Shown here: in pieces, positions 16,464-25,323 of the stretch
Layout: each line of letters begins with the position of its first letter
Numbering within the stretch: the first letter of the stretch is position 1
Source: Oscillospiraceae bacterium
GTDB lineage: Bacteria > Bacillota > Clostridia > Oscillospirales > Oscillospiraceae
Assembly: GCA_022846095.1 (NCBI GenBank)
Contig: AP025583.1
Span: forward strand, 2,294,001-2,358,000
Reading direction: 5' to 3'
DNA: 64,000 nucleotides
The notes under the pieces: generated by a model
The model's database searches: none
Seen by the model: the letters and a program-made list of their open reading frames with translations, nothing else
Told to the model about the DNA's origin: nothing
Translations under genes and position numbers: made by a program

Positions 16464-18719
16464 ATGGAACAAACCAGGCGCCCGGAGCCGCTGCCGGTCG
16501 GCGATCTCCAGCTTATCAGCGACAATATCCCCGGCGGCATGTTCTCCTGCCGCTTTGACGCACCCCTGACCCTGATTCAGATGAACGACGGCTTCCTCTC
16601 CATGCTGGGCTACACCAGAGAGGACATCCGCACCCGGTTTCACGACAGCTTCTGGGACATGATCGACCCCCGGGACCGCGCCAGCGCCCTGGAGGAGGTC
16701 CTCCGCCAGACCGCCCTGGGCCCCGACAAGGAGCTGGAGTACCGCATGACCTGTAAGGACGGCGGCGTCATCTGGGTGCTGGACAAGGGTCACCTGGTCA
16801 CCGGCGGGGACGGAAGCCGCTATTTCTGCTGCGTACTGGTGGACGTCACCCGCAGCAAGGAGCTGGAAGCCCGGCTGCGCCTGTCCCTGGAGCGCTTGCA
16901 GATTATTATGGATCAGACCACCGACATCATCTTCGAGTGGGACCTCGCCGCCGATACCTTCGAGTTCTCCCCCAATTGGGAGAAGCGCTTCGGCAGTCCG
17001 CCGGTGACCCGGAACGTGAGCCTCTACCTGGCCCACGCCCCCCACGTCTACCCCGAGGACCAGCCTGTTTTCGCCCGCCTGCTGGAGCGCATCCGCCACG
17101 GGGAGCGCTACGGGGAGGCCGAGCTGCGCTTCCTGCGCACCGGCGGCAGCGAGCTCTGGTGCCGGGTGCGGATGACCGGGCTGGCCGGTGAATCGGGCCG
17201 CATTGTGCGGGCGGTGGGGGCCATCGTGGACATCGACGCGGAGAAGCGGGAGGCCCAGCGCCTGCTGGAGAGCGCCCGGCGGGACGCCCTGACCAAGCTG
17301 TACAACAAGGGGGCCTGCAAGGAGCACATCGAGGCCGCCCTTGCCCAGGCCCGGCCCGGGAACCGCTCCGCCCTGCTGATCATCGATCTGGACAACTTTA
17401 AGCAGACCAACGACACCATGGGCCACCTCTTTGGGGACGCCCTGCTCGTCGAGGTCGCCCAGGCCCTGCAAAAGCAGTTCCGCAGCCAGGACGTGGTGGC
17501 CCGCGTGGGGGGCGACGAGTTCGCGGCCTTCCTCGACCAGATCCCCGGCCCCTGGCTGGTGCAGGAGAAGGCGGAGCAGATCCTGCGCGCCATCAGTGAG
17601 CTGGCGGCCAGGGAGCTGGCCGGCGCGGAGCTCTCGTGCAGCATCGGCGGCGCGCTCTCCCCCGACTGCGGCGAGACCTACCACGACCTGTTCCAGAAGG
17701 CCGACCAGGCCCTCTACCGGGCCAAGAATTTAGGCAAAAACCAATTCTGCCTCTTCGACGCCGGGCAGGCCGAGGGCTTCCCCGGCCTGCCCCACAGCGC
17801 CGTCGGCGCCCGCATCGACTCGGACGAGAGCGCCGCCCCCACCGGCTCCCGGCTGGTGGAGTACGTGTTCCGCATCCTGTACAAGTCCGTGGATCTGGAC
17901 GCTGCCATCAACGCCATCCTGGAGATCGTGGGCAGGCAGTTCGACGTCAGCCGCGCCTACATCTTTGAGGACGACGAGGACAGCGCCTACTGCATCAACA
18001 CCTTCGAGTGGTGCAACGACGGGGTGGAGCCCCAGATCCAAAACCTCCAGCACATCTGCTACGCCACCGATCTGGAGGGCGGCTACCGCAGCAATTTCAA
18101 CGAGGACAACGTGTTCTACTGCCGGGACATCTCCACCCTCTCCCCCCAGCAGTACGAGATTCTGGCCCCCCAGGGCATCAAATCCATGCTCCAGTGCGCC
18201 ATCTACGACGGCGGGTGCTACCGCGGCTTCGTGGGCTTTGACGAGTGCCGCACCAACCGCTTCTGGACCCAGGAGCAGGTGGACGCGCTCATCTTTATCT
18301 CCCGCATCCTCAGCACCTTCCTGCTCAAGCAGCGGGCCCAGGACCGGGCCGTGGCCAACGCGCAGGCCATGGAGGCCATTCTGGACAGCCAGAGCGCCTG
18401 GATCTACACCGTGCGGCCGGAGACCAACGAGCTGCTCTACATCAACCGCAAGACCCGGGAGTGGGTGCCCGCCGCCCAGCCGGGTATGACCTGCCACGCG
18501 GCCTTCTTCCACCGGGATACCCCCTGCGAGGTGTGCCCGATCAAGGGCCTGGGCGCGCAGGGCGGCCACTGTACCCGGGAGATCTACAACCCCCTGCTCA
18601 AGGTGTGGACCTCCACCGACGCCTGCCCCATCACCTGGAAGGGCGAGGAGGCCGTGCTCCTCACCTGCCACGACATCACGCAGCTCAAAACCGAGCTGGA
18701 GCGGCTGAAGCAGAACTAG
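16464..18719 (+). CDS. Diguanylate cyclase with PAS-PAS-GGDEF-GAF-PAS layout
   Basis: The 751-residue soluble protein has two N-terminal PAS domains (about 15-135 and 145-265). A GGDEF domain follows (about 270-430) with an intact RVGGDEF active site and an RxxD inhibitory site (RSQD) five residues before it. A GAF-like domain (about 455-620) and a Cys-rich PAS domain (about 635-745, CHAAFFHRDTPCEVCPIKGL) come last. It should make c-di-GMP and be product-inhibited. The central GGDEF with sensor domains on both sides is unusual, since GGDEF is normally C-terminal. Confidence 0.9.
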   Translation: MEQTRRPEPLPVGDLQLISDNIPGGMFSCRFDAPLTLIQMNDGFLSMLGYTREDIRTRFHDSFWDMIDPRDRASALEEVLRQTALGPDKELEYRMTCKDGGVIWVLDKGHLVTGGDGSRYFCCVLVDVTRSKELEARLRLSLERLQIIMDQTTDIIFEWDLAADTFEFSPNWEKRFGSPPVTRNVSLYLAHAPHVYPEDQPVFARLLERIRHGERYGEAELRFLRTGGSELWCRVRMTGLAGESGRIVRAVGAIVDIDAEKREAQRLLESARRDALTKLYNKGACKEHIEAALAQARPGNRSALLIIDLDNFKQTNDTMGHLFGDALLVEVAQALQKQFRSQDVVARVGGDEFAAFLDQIPGPWLVQEKAEQILRAISELAARELAGAELSCSIGGALSPDCGETYHDLFQKADQALYRAKNLGKNQFCLFDAGQAEGFPGLPHSAVGARIDSDESAAPTGSRLVEYVFRILYKSVDLDAAINAILEIVGRQFDVSRAYIFEDDEDSAYCINTFEWCNDGVEPQIQNLQHICYATDLEGGYRSNFNEDNVFYCRDISTLSPQQYEILAPQGIKSMLQCAIYDGGCYRGFVGFDECRTNRFWTQEQVDALIFISRILSTFLLKQRAQDRAVANAQAMEAILDSQSAWIYTVRPETNELLYINRKTREWVPAAQPGMTCHAAFFHRDTPCEVCPIKGLGAQGGHCTREIYNPLLKVWTSTDACPITWKGEEAVLLTCHDITQLKTELERLKQN

Positions 18720-18757
18720 AAAAACCGCCCGCCGGATTGCTCCGGCGGGCGGTTTTT
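18720..18757. terminator. Bidirectional terminator
   Basis: A perfect 17-bp stem (CCGCCCGCCGGA core) with loop TTGC and A/T flanks lies between the convergent PAS/GGDEF gene and grdB. Confidence 0.9.
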
Positions 18758-18765
18758 TACGGTTT

Positions 18766-20067
18766 TTACTCGAAAATGGTCTGGTCGTCCACAGGGGTCT
18801 CCAGGGCCTTGAGGGCCTTCTCCACCATGTGGTAGCGGATCGTGAACTCCTCCTCGGGGGTGAGGGCGGGGTTGCCCAGGGGGTGGGGAATGGCGATAGC
18901 CGGGACGATACGGTTGGCACCCACCGTCAGGGAGATGGGGGTGACGGTGCAGATATGCACCACGGGGATACCGGCGCGCTCAATCTCTTTTACCATCGTT
19001 GCACCGCAACGCGTGCAGGTGCCTCACGTGGAGGTCAGGATGGCGGCCTGTACGCCCGCGTCCCGCAGCTCCTTGCCGATGGCGGCGCCGTACTTCTTGG
19101 CGCTGGCCACGGCGGTGCCGTTGCCGACGGTGGTGAAGAAGTAGGGGTAAATTCCGCCGATCTTGCCCTCCTGCTCCATCTTGCGCAGCACGTCCACGGG
19201 CAGGACGCGGTCGGAGTCGCCGTTGGCGTACACCGGGTCATAGCCGCCGTGGGCGGTCTCGTAGGTCTCCTCGGTCAGGTCGGTGACGCCCTCGATGCAG
19301 TAGCGGCCGAACTTGGAGGCGGAGGAGGACTCGATGTGGTCGGGGTTGCCCTTGGGCACGATGCCGCCGGAGGTCACCAGGGCCACGGTGGCGTGGGCCA
19401 TGTCCACGACAGCGGGGTTGGGGGTGACGCGGTCGAAGGAGGGCATGGGGAACTCGGTGGTGTAGGGCTTGCCGGCCAGCTTGTTGAGCAGCATCTTCAC
19501 GGCGCGGGTGGAGCCGCGCTCAGCCTCGAAGAAGTTGACGCGGATGCCGTTGGGCATGTAGCCCTCCTCGGCGGAGGCGCCGACGGGCTCTCCCTTGGCC
19601 AGCTTCAGGGCCAGGGCGGCCAGCTTGGGGGCGGCGTCGCGCATACCGGCGGCGTTGTCCTTGGTGGCGATGGTGTAGACCTTGTTCTTGAACATGTCGG
19701 CGCCGGGGTTCTCGGCGTACATGCCGGTGACCACGGGCAGGCCCAGCTCCTCCTTGACGGCGGCGGCCACGGTGCCGCAGGCCACGCCGTAACGGCCGGC
19801 GTTGAAGGCGGGGCCGCAGACGACCACGTCGGGCTTCTGGGCGGAAATCATGTCCAGGACGGCCTTCTTGGCCACATCCAGGTTCTCGTTGAAGTAGGAG
19901 TCGCCGCACACCACGGTGTGGGTGATCTCCGCCTCGCCCTTGAACGCGGCGTTCAGCGCCAGGCCGGGGCCCACGGCGCCCTCGCGCACTTCGGGCTTGT
20001 AGTCGGCCTTGTCCTCGCCGCCCACACCTGCGAAGAACTGGTTGATATAGTGTACTACCTTAATCAT
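18766..20067 (-). CDS. grdB: Glycine/sarcosine/betaine reductase component B, selenocysteine subunit
   Basis: The protein is read through an in-frame UGA at 19024-19026, giving 433 residues with selenocysteine at 348 (ILTST-U-GTCTRCGATMVKEI). The context U-x-x-C-x-x-C and the position match GrdB selenoproteins, and the frame continues with good coding sequence to 18766. With GrdE it forms protein B, which takes the amino group substrate and makes a carboxymethyl selenide for protein A. The same layout occurs in GrdF and GrdH, but the glycine riboswitch and grdX favour the glycine enzyme. A stop-codon mutation is unlikely because of this exact motif and the following hairpin. Confidence 0.95.
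19001..19022 (-). promoter_or_regulatory. Bacterial SECIS hairpin of grdB
   Basis: Directly after the UGA the RNA can fold as GCACC-(U)-GCA-loop CGCGU-UGC-GGUGC, an 8-bp stem with one bulged U. Bacterial SECIS elements lie just 3' of the UGA within the coding sequence and have such a bulged U, which SelB binds. Confidence 0.75.
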
Positions 20068-20080
20068 TTCCTGCTCCTCC

Positions 20081-21361
20081 TTATCTGGCGCTCAGGCGGT
20101 TGAAGCCCATCTCGTTGGTCGCGCCGGTGATGACCTGCAGCTCGGCGGTGATGGAGCCGTCCGCCTCAAGAGAGCCGTCGAAGCCGCCGGCGATGATGTT
20201 GGCCGCCTCGGGGTGGCCGATGACCTTGTCCATCTTGGGCAGGTGGATCACCATGTTGGCGTTGCCGCCGGTGACCACCGCGTCGGCGGCGGCGTCGGCG
20301 TCGGCCAGGGACTGGGAGGCGCCGTCACGGCCGGCGTACTCGTCGGTGATGATGACGGTCTTGATGCCCGCGCCCTCCAGCTTCTTGCAGTTCATGATGA
20401 GGTCGGTGTCGGGGTTGCCGAAGCCCTCCTGGCTGACCAGGGCGCCGTCCAGGTCGAGGAAGGTGGCCAGCTTGGTGGCCCAGTCGGAGGAGCGCTGCTT
20501 GTCGGCCAGGTACACGTTCTCGTTGGTGATGATCACACCCACGAAGTTGATGGTCTTGCCGTGCTGGGCCAGCAGGTCGGCCACCACGGGGTTGTTCAGG
20601 TGGTGGTAGGTGGTGTTCTTGTCGCAGGCGGACACGCAGTTGCCGGAGACAATGGCGCCGTCCATCAGCTCGGTGGGGTTGACGATGGTGGGCAGGGACT
20701 GCTTCATGTCAACGCCGTAGACGTAGGTGTCGTGCATCAGGCCCTGGCTCTGGAGCATCAGCACGTAGCCCACGCGGGGCAGCTCGGGGTAGAGGTCCTT
20801 GCCCTTGGCCACGGTGGCGGTCTCGAAGGTCTTGACCTCGTCGGGGGTCAGGCTGCGGGCTAGCTCGCCCAGGTAGGCGGCGGTCTTGAGCCCGGCCATG
20901 CGCAGGGCGTGCTCGTGCAGGTGCTGCTTGGTGCCCGCCTTGGGCTCCAGGATCAGCACGAGGTTGTTGAGCTTGGAGAAGGGGGTATACTCGGCGCCGG
21001 GGCCGGTCATGTCGATGATGCCCTCCTGGAAGCCCACCACCTTGCCGGTGGTGACCACGGCGCAGCCGCGCAGCACGTTGGTGCGGCCGCTGCCCACGGT
21101 GTCAACCTTGGCCAGCATCCCGGGGAACACGCCGCCGGGGCCCTCCACCTTCACGCGGGGCTCGATCACGTCCTTGACGGGCATGATGCGGACAGACTCG
21201 CCCGGCTTGGCGATGTCGAAGTCCACGCTCTGGAGCACCTCGTCCTCCAGGATGAGGGCGCGCAGCTCCTCAACGTTGACGGTGAGCACCCCGTTTTCCA
21301 CCTTGGAGCAGTTGCCGAACTGAATGTCGCTGATGTGAATTTCGCCCAGTTCCAGATGCAT
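20081..21361 (-). CDS. grdE: Glycine reductase component B, alpha/beta proprotein
   Basis: The 426-residue proprotein begins MHLELGEIHISDIQFG. It contains SGNCVSACDKNTTYHHLNNP, the place where GrdE is split before a Cys that becomes the pyruvoyl group used for Schiff-base attack on the substrate amine. It works with GrdB as protein B of the selenium-dependent glycine reductase, which yields acetyl phosphate in Stickland metabolism. It lies 13 bp before grdB and 4 bp after grdX. The ATG at 21361 follows GGAGTG. Confidence 0.95.
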   Translation of the reverse strand: MHLELGEIHISDIQFGNCSKVENGVLTVNVEELRALILEDEVLQSVDFDIAKPGESVRIMPVKDVIEPRVKVEGPGGVFPGMLAKVDTVGSGRTNVLRGCAVVTTGKVVGFQEGIIDMTGPGAEYTPFSKLNNLVLILEPKAGTKQHLHEHALRMAGLKTAAYLGELARSLTPDEVKTFETATVAKGKDLYPELPRVGYVLMLQSQGLMHDTYVYGVDMKQSLPTIVNPTELMDGAIVSGNCVSACDKNTTYHHLNNPVVADLLAQHGKTINFVGVIITNENVYLADKQRSSDWATKLATFLDLDGALVSQEGFGNPDTDLIMNCKKLEGAGIKTVIITDEYAGRDGASQSLADADAAADAVVTGGNANMVIHLPKMDKVIGHPEAANIIAGGFDGSLEADGSITAELQVITGATNEMGFNRLSAR

Positions 21362-21365
21362 AGTC

Positions 21366-21752
21366 TCACACTCCTTCAAATAGATGAGGGGTAATTGCCC
21401 CCTCAATGAGCCGCAGGTCGATCTCCGCGAAGTCCTCCTTCATCGACTCCGGCGCGTCCTCCCCCCGCAGGAAGCGGGGCGGAAACTTCCGGCAGGCCGC
21501 CAGCCCGTCCTCAATCAGCGCCACGGATTCCGGGTCCGCCGCCCCCGCCCGGCTCTCAAGAGCCACCGAGCGGAAGGGGGTTTCATTGGGTTTGACGCTT
21601 CCGGCCAGCGGATGTGTGAGCAGCCTGTGGCCTTTGTGGACAAGGTCCCGCGCCCTTGCCAGCACATCGGCGTGACCGCCCTCCACGAACACCAGCTCCA
21701 CGTCGTCCCCAAATCGGTCCCGTACCTTGACGTTGTTTGTGACCAGCAGCAT
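21366..21752 (-). CDS. grdX: GrdX family protein
   Basis: The 128-residue protein has the GrdX pattern: MLLVTNNVKVRDRFG, FVEGGHADVLARARDLVHKG and HRLLTHPLAGSVKPNETPF. Its role is unknown, but it is regularly the first gene of glycine reductase operons. The ATG at 21752 is preceded by GAGGAGG and follows the riboswitch terminator by about 20 bases. Confidence 0.92.
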   Translation of the reverse strand: MLLVTNNVKVRDRFGDDVELVFVEGGHADVLARARDLVHKGHRLLTHPLAGSVKPNETPFRSVALESRAGAADPESVALIEDGLAACRKFPPRFLRGEDAPESMKEDFAEIDLRLIEGAITPHLFEGV

Positions 21753-21771
21753 GTCTTTGCCTCCTCTGACG

Positions 21772-21822
21772 AAAAAGAAACAGGGCGCAGGGTTCGTCAA
21801 ACAAACGCCCTACGCCCTGTTT
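21772..21822 (-). terminator. Riboswitch-controlled terminator before grdX
   Basis: On the - strand a stem of AAACAGGGCGTAGGGCGTTT with a near-perfect complement is followed by a run of U (21776-21772). It directly follows the second glycine aptamer, so aptamer folding can decide whether it forms. Confidence 0.85.
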
Positions 21823-22006
21823 AAAACCTGAGAGTTTCTCCCCGTTTCCATACGGGGATTGCCCCTTCGGTGCCGCGGGCGGATGCCACGGCTTTTCAGA
21901 GTTCCGTCCGACAGCGGTACTTTTACCTGAGAGATTCACGATACCGCCCGGCAGGGCGGCGCGCTTAAACCTTCGGTGCCTCCACAAGGGAAGTCTCTCC
22001 CGCAGT
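21823..22006 (-). promoter_or_regulatory. Tandem glycine riboswitch
   Basis: The - strand RNA contains two aptamers. Each has the conserved GGCACCGAAGG core and the closing CTCTCAGG element (first aptamer about 21920-22006, second about 21823-21915). Glycine binding should prevent the terminator and switch on grdX-grdE-grdB, so the substrate induces its own reductase. Confidence 0.95.
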
Positions 22007-22041
22007 CTTCAACCGGCAATATTTCCTTTTTCGATGTTAAG

Positions 22042-22070
22042 AGTTTAACATATCGGATTTCCAAATGCAA
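22042..22070 (-). promoter_or_regulatory. Promoter of the grd operon
   Basis: On the - strand TTGCAT (22070-22065) and TAAACT (22047-22042) are 17 bp apart; the start would be near 22035, about 30 bases before the first aptamer. Confidence 0.65.
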
Positions 22071-22127
22071 GGGGGCATATTTTATACATTTTGCATAAAT
22101 TTTTTGTTCATATTGCCTTTGAACTGT

Positions 22128-23078
22128 TCAGTTCAACAATTCTAACGGCAGGATAATGTCCTCTTTGGGTACCTTTTCCCAGGAAAATTCCGGAATCAGA
22201 GCCCGGGCAGCCACCGGCTCCGGCCGCTCCACCAGCCCGGCCAGGAAGGCCAGCACGCCCAGGATCTCCTCCGGAGTATGGCGCGCGCGCAGCGCGCCCA
22301 TATCCAAATCCCGGTCCCGCTTGCTCAGCCGCCGCCCGTCGCCGGAGCACAGCAGCGGCACGTGGTAGAAGGCCGGCGCGCGCAGGCCCAGCAGCCCGTA
22401 CAGGTAGATCTGCCGGGGCGTGGAGTCCAGCAGGTCCCGCCCCCGCACCACCTGGTTCACCCCCATGGCGGCGTCGTCCGCCACCACGGCCAGCTGGTAG
22501 GCGTACACCCCGTCCGAGCGCCGGATGATGAAGTCCCCGCTGTCCCGTGCCAAGTCGCAGGTGAAGGGGCCGCAGTGCCCGTCCGTGAAGGACACCTCCC
22601 CCTCCGGCACCCGCAGCCGCCACGCCGGACGGCGGATCTCCTCCAGCGCCGCCCGCTCCGCCGCCGTCAGGCTCCGGCAGCGTCCGCCGTAAACCGCCTG
22701 CCCGTCCGAGCGGTGGGGGGCGGAGGCCGCCAGCCGCTCCGCCCGGGTACAGTAGCAGGGGTAGACCAGCCCCCGCGCCTCCAGGGTCCGGAAGGCGGCG
22801 GCGTAGCACCCCGTCCGCCCGCTCTGGAGATAGGGGCCGTCCGGGCCGCCCGCCCCATAGCCCTCGTCCCAGTCCAGCCCCAGCCAGCGCAGATCCTCCG
22901 CCAGCAGGGCGGCGTACGGCGGCCGGCAGCGGTCCGGGTCCAGATCCTCCATGCGCAGCGTCAGAATTCCGCCCGCGGAGCGCACCGAGAGCCAGGCCAG
23001 CAGGGCCGCAAACAGGTTGCCCAGGTGCATCCGCCCGCTGGGGCTGGGGGCGAACCGCCCCCGTATGTGCTCCTCCAT
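22128..23078 (-). CDS. gluQ: Glutamyl-Q tRNA(Asp) synthetase
   Basis: The 316-residue protein is a class I synthetase catalytic core without an anticodon domain. It has GRFAPSPSGRMHLGN (HIGH region), the zinc site YPCYCTRAERL followed by Y and C near residue 132, and GRRLSKRD (KMSKS-like). It attaches glutamate to queuosine at position 34 of tRNA(Asp). This is the normal length of GluQRS and much shorter than GltX. It is divergent from the GGDEF gene and stands alone. Confidence 0.92.
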   Translation of the reverse strand: MEEHIRGRFAPSPSGRMHLGNLFAALLAWLSVRSAGGILTLRMEDLDPDRCRPPYAALLAEDLRWLGLDWDEGYGAGGPDGPYLQSGRTGCYAAAFRTLEARGLVYPCYCTRAERLAASAPHRSDGQAVYGGRCRSLTAAERAALEEIRRPAWRLRVPEGEVSFTDGHCGPFTCDLARDSGDFIIRRSDGVYAYQLAVVADDAAMGVNQVVRGRDLLDSTPRQIYLYGLLGLRAPAFYHVPLLCSGDGRRLSKRDRDLDMGALRARHTPEEILGVLAFLAGLVERPEPVAARALIPEFSWEKVPKEDIILPLELLN

Positions 23079-23250
23079 GCCGCGTTCTCCCCTTACTTCT
23101 CATATAATAGTATTGTAACATGCCCACAACCCGCCCCGCAAGACGCCTTGTCCGCCTTGTCTTAATTTACAATTTATAGAAAATACCTTGTGTTTCATTC
23201 CCGCATGTGATTAAATGTAATATATTACCTTTTCGGAGGGATGAACTGCC

Positions 23251-24033
23251 TTGAAGCGTAACCGCCGTCCCCTTTTCCTCCTGGGCTGCCTGGGCATCCT
23301 GCTGCTGCTCGGCTCCGCCGTGCTGCTCTACCATGATTTCTCCGTGCGCATCCACCACCACTATCAGGAGCTGGCCACCCCCATCCTGCTGCGCGCCATC
23401 CTGATGAGCGGACTGTTTACGGCCGCGCTGTGCCTGGCGGGGCTGATGCTCTACTGCGCCCAGCGGGAGAACACCCGGCAGCTGGCCGAGGAGCGGGAGC
23501 GGTACTACCGCTCCTCCCGCCAGGACTGCCTGACCGGCCTTTTGAACAAGGGGGTTTTCGCCTGCGAGGTGGACCAGTTCATCCGGGCGGATTCCGCCCT
23601 CCAGCGGCGGGGCGCCCTGCTGGTCATCGATCTGGACAATTTCAAGGCCATTAACGACACCTGCGGCCACGCGGCGGGGGACTGCTCCCTCCTGCTCACC
23701 GCCCGGCTGCTGGGGGAGGTCTTCCCCCCCTCCGCCCTGCTGGGCCGGGCGGGGGGCGACGAGTTCGTGGTCTGGCTGCCGGGGGTGTCCGACCCCGGCG
23801 CGCTCCACCGCAGGGCGGCCGACCTGTGCCGCGCCCTGCGCCTGCACTCAGAGGAGCTGCTGCGGCAGGGCCAGCTCTCCTGCAGCGTGGGCGCATCCCT
23901 CTACCCCCGGGACGGGGCCTGCTTCTCCGCCCTCTTCGATGCGGCGGACGCCGCCATGTACGAGGCCAAGAGGCGGGGGAAAAACACCTGCGCCCTCGCC
24001 CTTCCGCCTAAAAATCCGGGCGGCGGGGGCTGA
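23251..24033 (+). CDS. Membrane-bound GGDEF diguanylate cyclase
   Basis: The 260-residue protein has two membrane segments (about 8-28 and 48-68) enclosing a short outside loop, then a coiled linker and a GGDEF domain with LLGRAGGDEF and DNFKAINDTCGHAAGD. No RxxD inhibitory site is seen before the motif. It should synthesise c-di-GMP at the membrane. The start is taken as TTG at 23251, preceded by CGGAGGG; the nearby ATG at 23241 is in another frame and stops at once. Confidence 0.85.
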   Translation: MKRNRRPLFLLGCLGILLLLGSAVLLYHDFSVRIHHHYQELATPILLRAILMSGLFTAALCLAGLMLYCAQRENTRQLAEERERYYRSSRQDCLTGLLNKGVFACEVDQFIRADSALQRRGALLVIDLDNFKAINDTCGHAAGDCSLLLTARLLGEVFPPSALLGRAGGDEFVVWLPGVSDPGALHRRAADLCRALRLHSEELLRQGQLSCSVGASLYPRDGACFSALFDAADAAMYEAKRRGKNTCALALPPKNPGGGG

Positions 24034-24048
24034 TTTCTTGGTACATGC

Positions 24049-24077
24049 TTGCAAGTTTTTGGGGGCTGTGCTATAGT
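24049..24077 (+). promoter_or_regulatory. Promoter of the molybdenum cofactor operon
   Basis: TTGCAA (24049-24054) and TATAGT (24072-24077) are 17 bp apart, directly before the Moco aptamer. Confidence 0.75.
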
Positions 24078-24079
24078 AG

Positions 24080-24215
24080 ATTCAACCAAATACCAAGCGC
24101 TCCGAGCAAAGGCGCCTAAGGGCTTTACGCCTACGGCGCCGCGCCTTCGGGCCGGACTGGAAACGCTCCGGCCTTCCACCTTTGAAAAGGGGCCGCTTCC
24201 GTGGGGACGCCGCAG
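24080..24215 (+). promoter_or_regulatory. Molybdenum cofactor (Moco) riboswitch
   Basis: The leader has the hallmarks I recall for the Moco RNA motif: GCTCCGAGC, a hairpin whose loop reads GCCTAAG, a GGCGCCGC block, and a hairpin CCGGA-CTGGAAACGC-TCCGG. A short P1 may form between TTCAA (24081-24085) and TTGAA (24182-24186). All genes of the following operon serve Moco synthesis or molybdate uptake. A terminator follows, so cofactor binding probably stops transcription. Confidence 0.88.
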
Positions 24216-24238
24216 CGCCCTCTGTTTTCTCGTTGCCG

Positions 24239-24276
24239 GAAGCGCCGCCTCACTTTAGAGGCGGCGCTTCTTTTTT
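24239..24276 (+). terminator. Riboswitch terminator before the Moco genes
   Basis: A 12-bp stem (GAAGCGCCGCCT with its complement), an 8-base loop and TTTTTT at 24271-24276, 20 bases before the first ATG. Confidence 0.88.
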
Positions 24277-24295
24277 ACTTTAAGGAGGCCGTACC

Positions 24296-25321
24296 ATGAA
24301 GCTCATCGACACCCGGAACGCGGTGGGGCACGTGCTCTGCCACGATCTGACCCAGATCATCCCCGGCGTGACCAAGGACGCCCGCTTCCGCAAGGGCCAC
24401 ATCGTGGCCGAGGCGGACATCCCGGTGCTGCTCTCCATGGGCAAGGACCACCTCTACGTCTGGGAGAAGGCCGAGGGGATGCTCCACGAGGACGAGGCCG
24501 CCGAGCGCCTGCGGGCCCTTTGCCAGAACGAAAACATGCACCCCACCCCGGTGAAGGAGGGCAAAATTGAGCTGGTGGCCGACGTGGACGGCCTGTTCCG
24601 GGTGGACGCGGCGCGGCTTTACGCCGTCAACTCGGTGGACGAGATCATGGTGGCCACCCGCCACACCAACACCGCCGTGCGCCGGGGGGATAAGCTGGCG
24701 GGCACCCGCGTCATCCCCCTGGTGGTGGCCGAGGCGCGGCTCCGGGAGGCCGAGGCGGCCGCCGGGGGCGCGCCCCTGCTGGAGCTGCTGCCCTACGTGC
24801 GCAAAACCGCCGCAATCGTCACCACCGGCAGCGAGGTCTTTTACGGCCGGATCGAGGACAAGTTCACCCCCGTGGTGGAGCGGAAGCTGGCCGGCTGCGG
24901 CATCTCGGTGATTCAACGGGCCAAGGCCCCCGACGACCGGGCGCAGATCGTCGCCGCCATCGGCGCGGCCAGGGCCACCGGGGCGGAGCTTATCGTCTGC
25001 ACCGGCGGCATGAGCGTGGACCCGGACGACCAGACCCCCGGCGCCATCAAGGCCGCCGGGGCCCGGGTGGTGTCCTACGGGGCCCCCGTGCTGCCCGGCG
25101 CCATGTTCCTGCTGGGGTATTTCGAGGACGGCACCCCCGTCATGGGCCTGCCCGGCTGCGTCATGTACGCCGGGGCCACCGTGTTCGACCTGGTGCTCCC
25201 CCGGGTGGCAGCCGGCGTGCCGGTGTCCAAGGCCGATCTGGCGGGCATGGGCCACGGGGGCCTCTGCCTGGGCTGTTCCGAGTGCCGCTACCCGGTCTGC
25301 CCCTTCGGCAAGGGGGTGTAG
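24296..25321 (+). CDS. Molybdopterin-binding protein with C-terminal Cys motif
   Basis: The 341-residue protein has an N-terminal part resembling MoeA without its full domain II. A MoCF/MPT-binding domain follows at about residues 165-320 (AAIVTTGSEVFYGRIEDKF, IVCTGGMSVDPDDQTPGAIK, PVMGLPGCVMYAGATVFDLV). The tail LGCSECRYPVCPFGKG gives a C-x2-C-x2-C-x4-C set that could bind metal. It belongs with the MoeA-like proteins found beside molybdenum hydroxylase systems; its exact step is not established. It is the first gene after the Moco riboswitch, 2 bp before moeA. Confidence 0.82.
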   Translation: MKLIDTRNAVGHVLCHDLTQIIPGVTKDARFRKGHIVAEADIPVLLSMGKDHLYVWEKAEGMLHEDEAAERLRALCQNENMHPTPVKEGKIELVADVDGLFRVDAARLYAVNSVDEIMVATRHTNTAVRRGDKLAGTRVIPLVVAEARLREAEAAAGGAPLLELLPYVRKTAAIVTTGSEVFYGRIEDKFTPVVERKLAGCGISVIQRAKAPDDRAQIVAAIGAARATGAELIVCTGGMSVDPDDQTPGAIKAAGARVVSYGAPVLPGAMFLLGYFEDGTPVMGLPGCVMYAGATVFDLVLPRVAAGVPVSKADLAGMGHGGLCLGCSECRYPVCPFGKGV

Positions 25322-25323
25322 CC

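Noticed and set aside
15291-17684. 797-codon open frame on the - strand opposite the dehydrogenase and GGDEF genes
   Set aside because: It spans two confident genes and their intergenic promoter and has shadow composition.
19024-19026. Stop codon taken as the end of grdB, or as a pseudogene mark
   Set aside because: The UGA lies in the exact selenocysteine context of GrdB and is followed by a SECIS-like hairpin and normal coding sequence.
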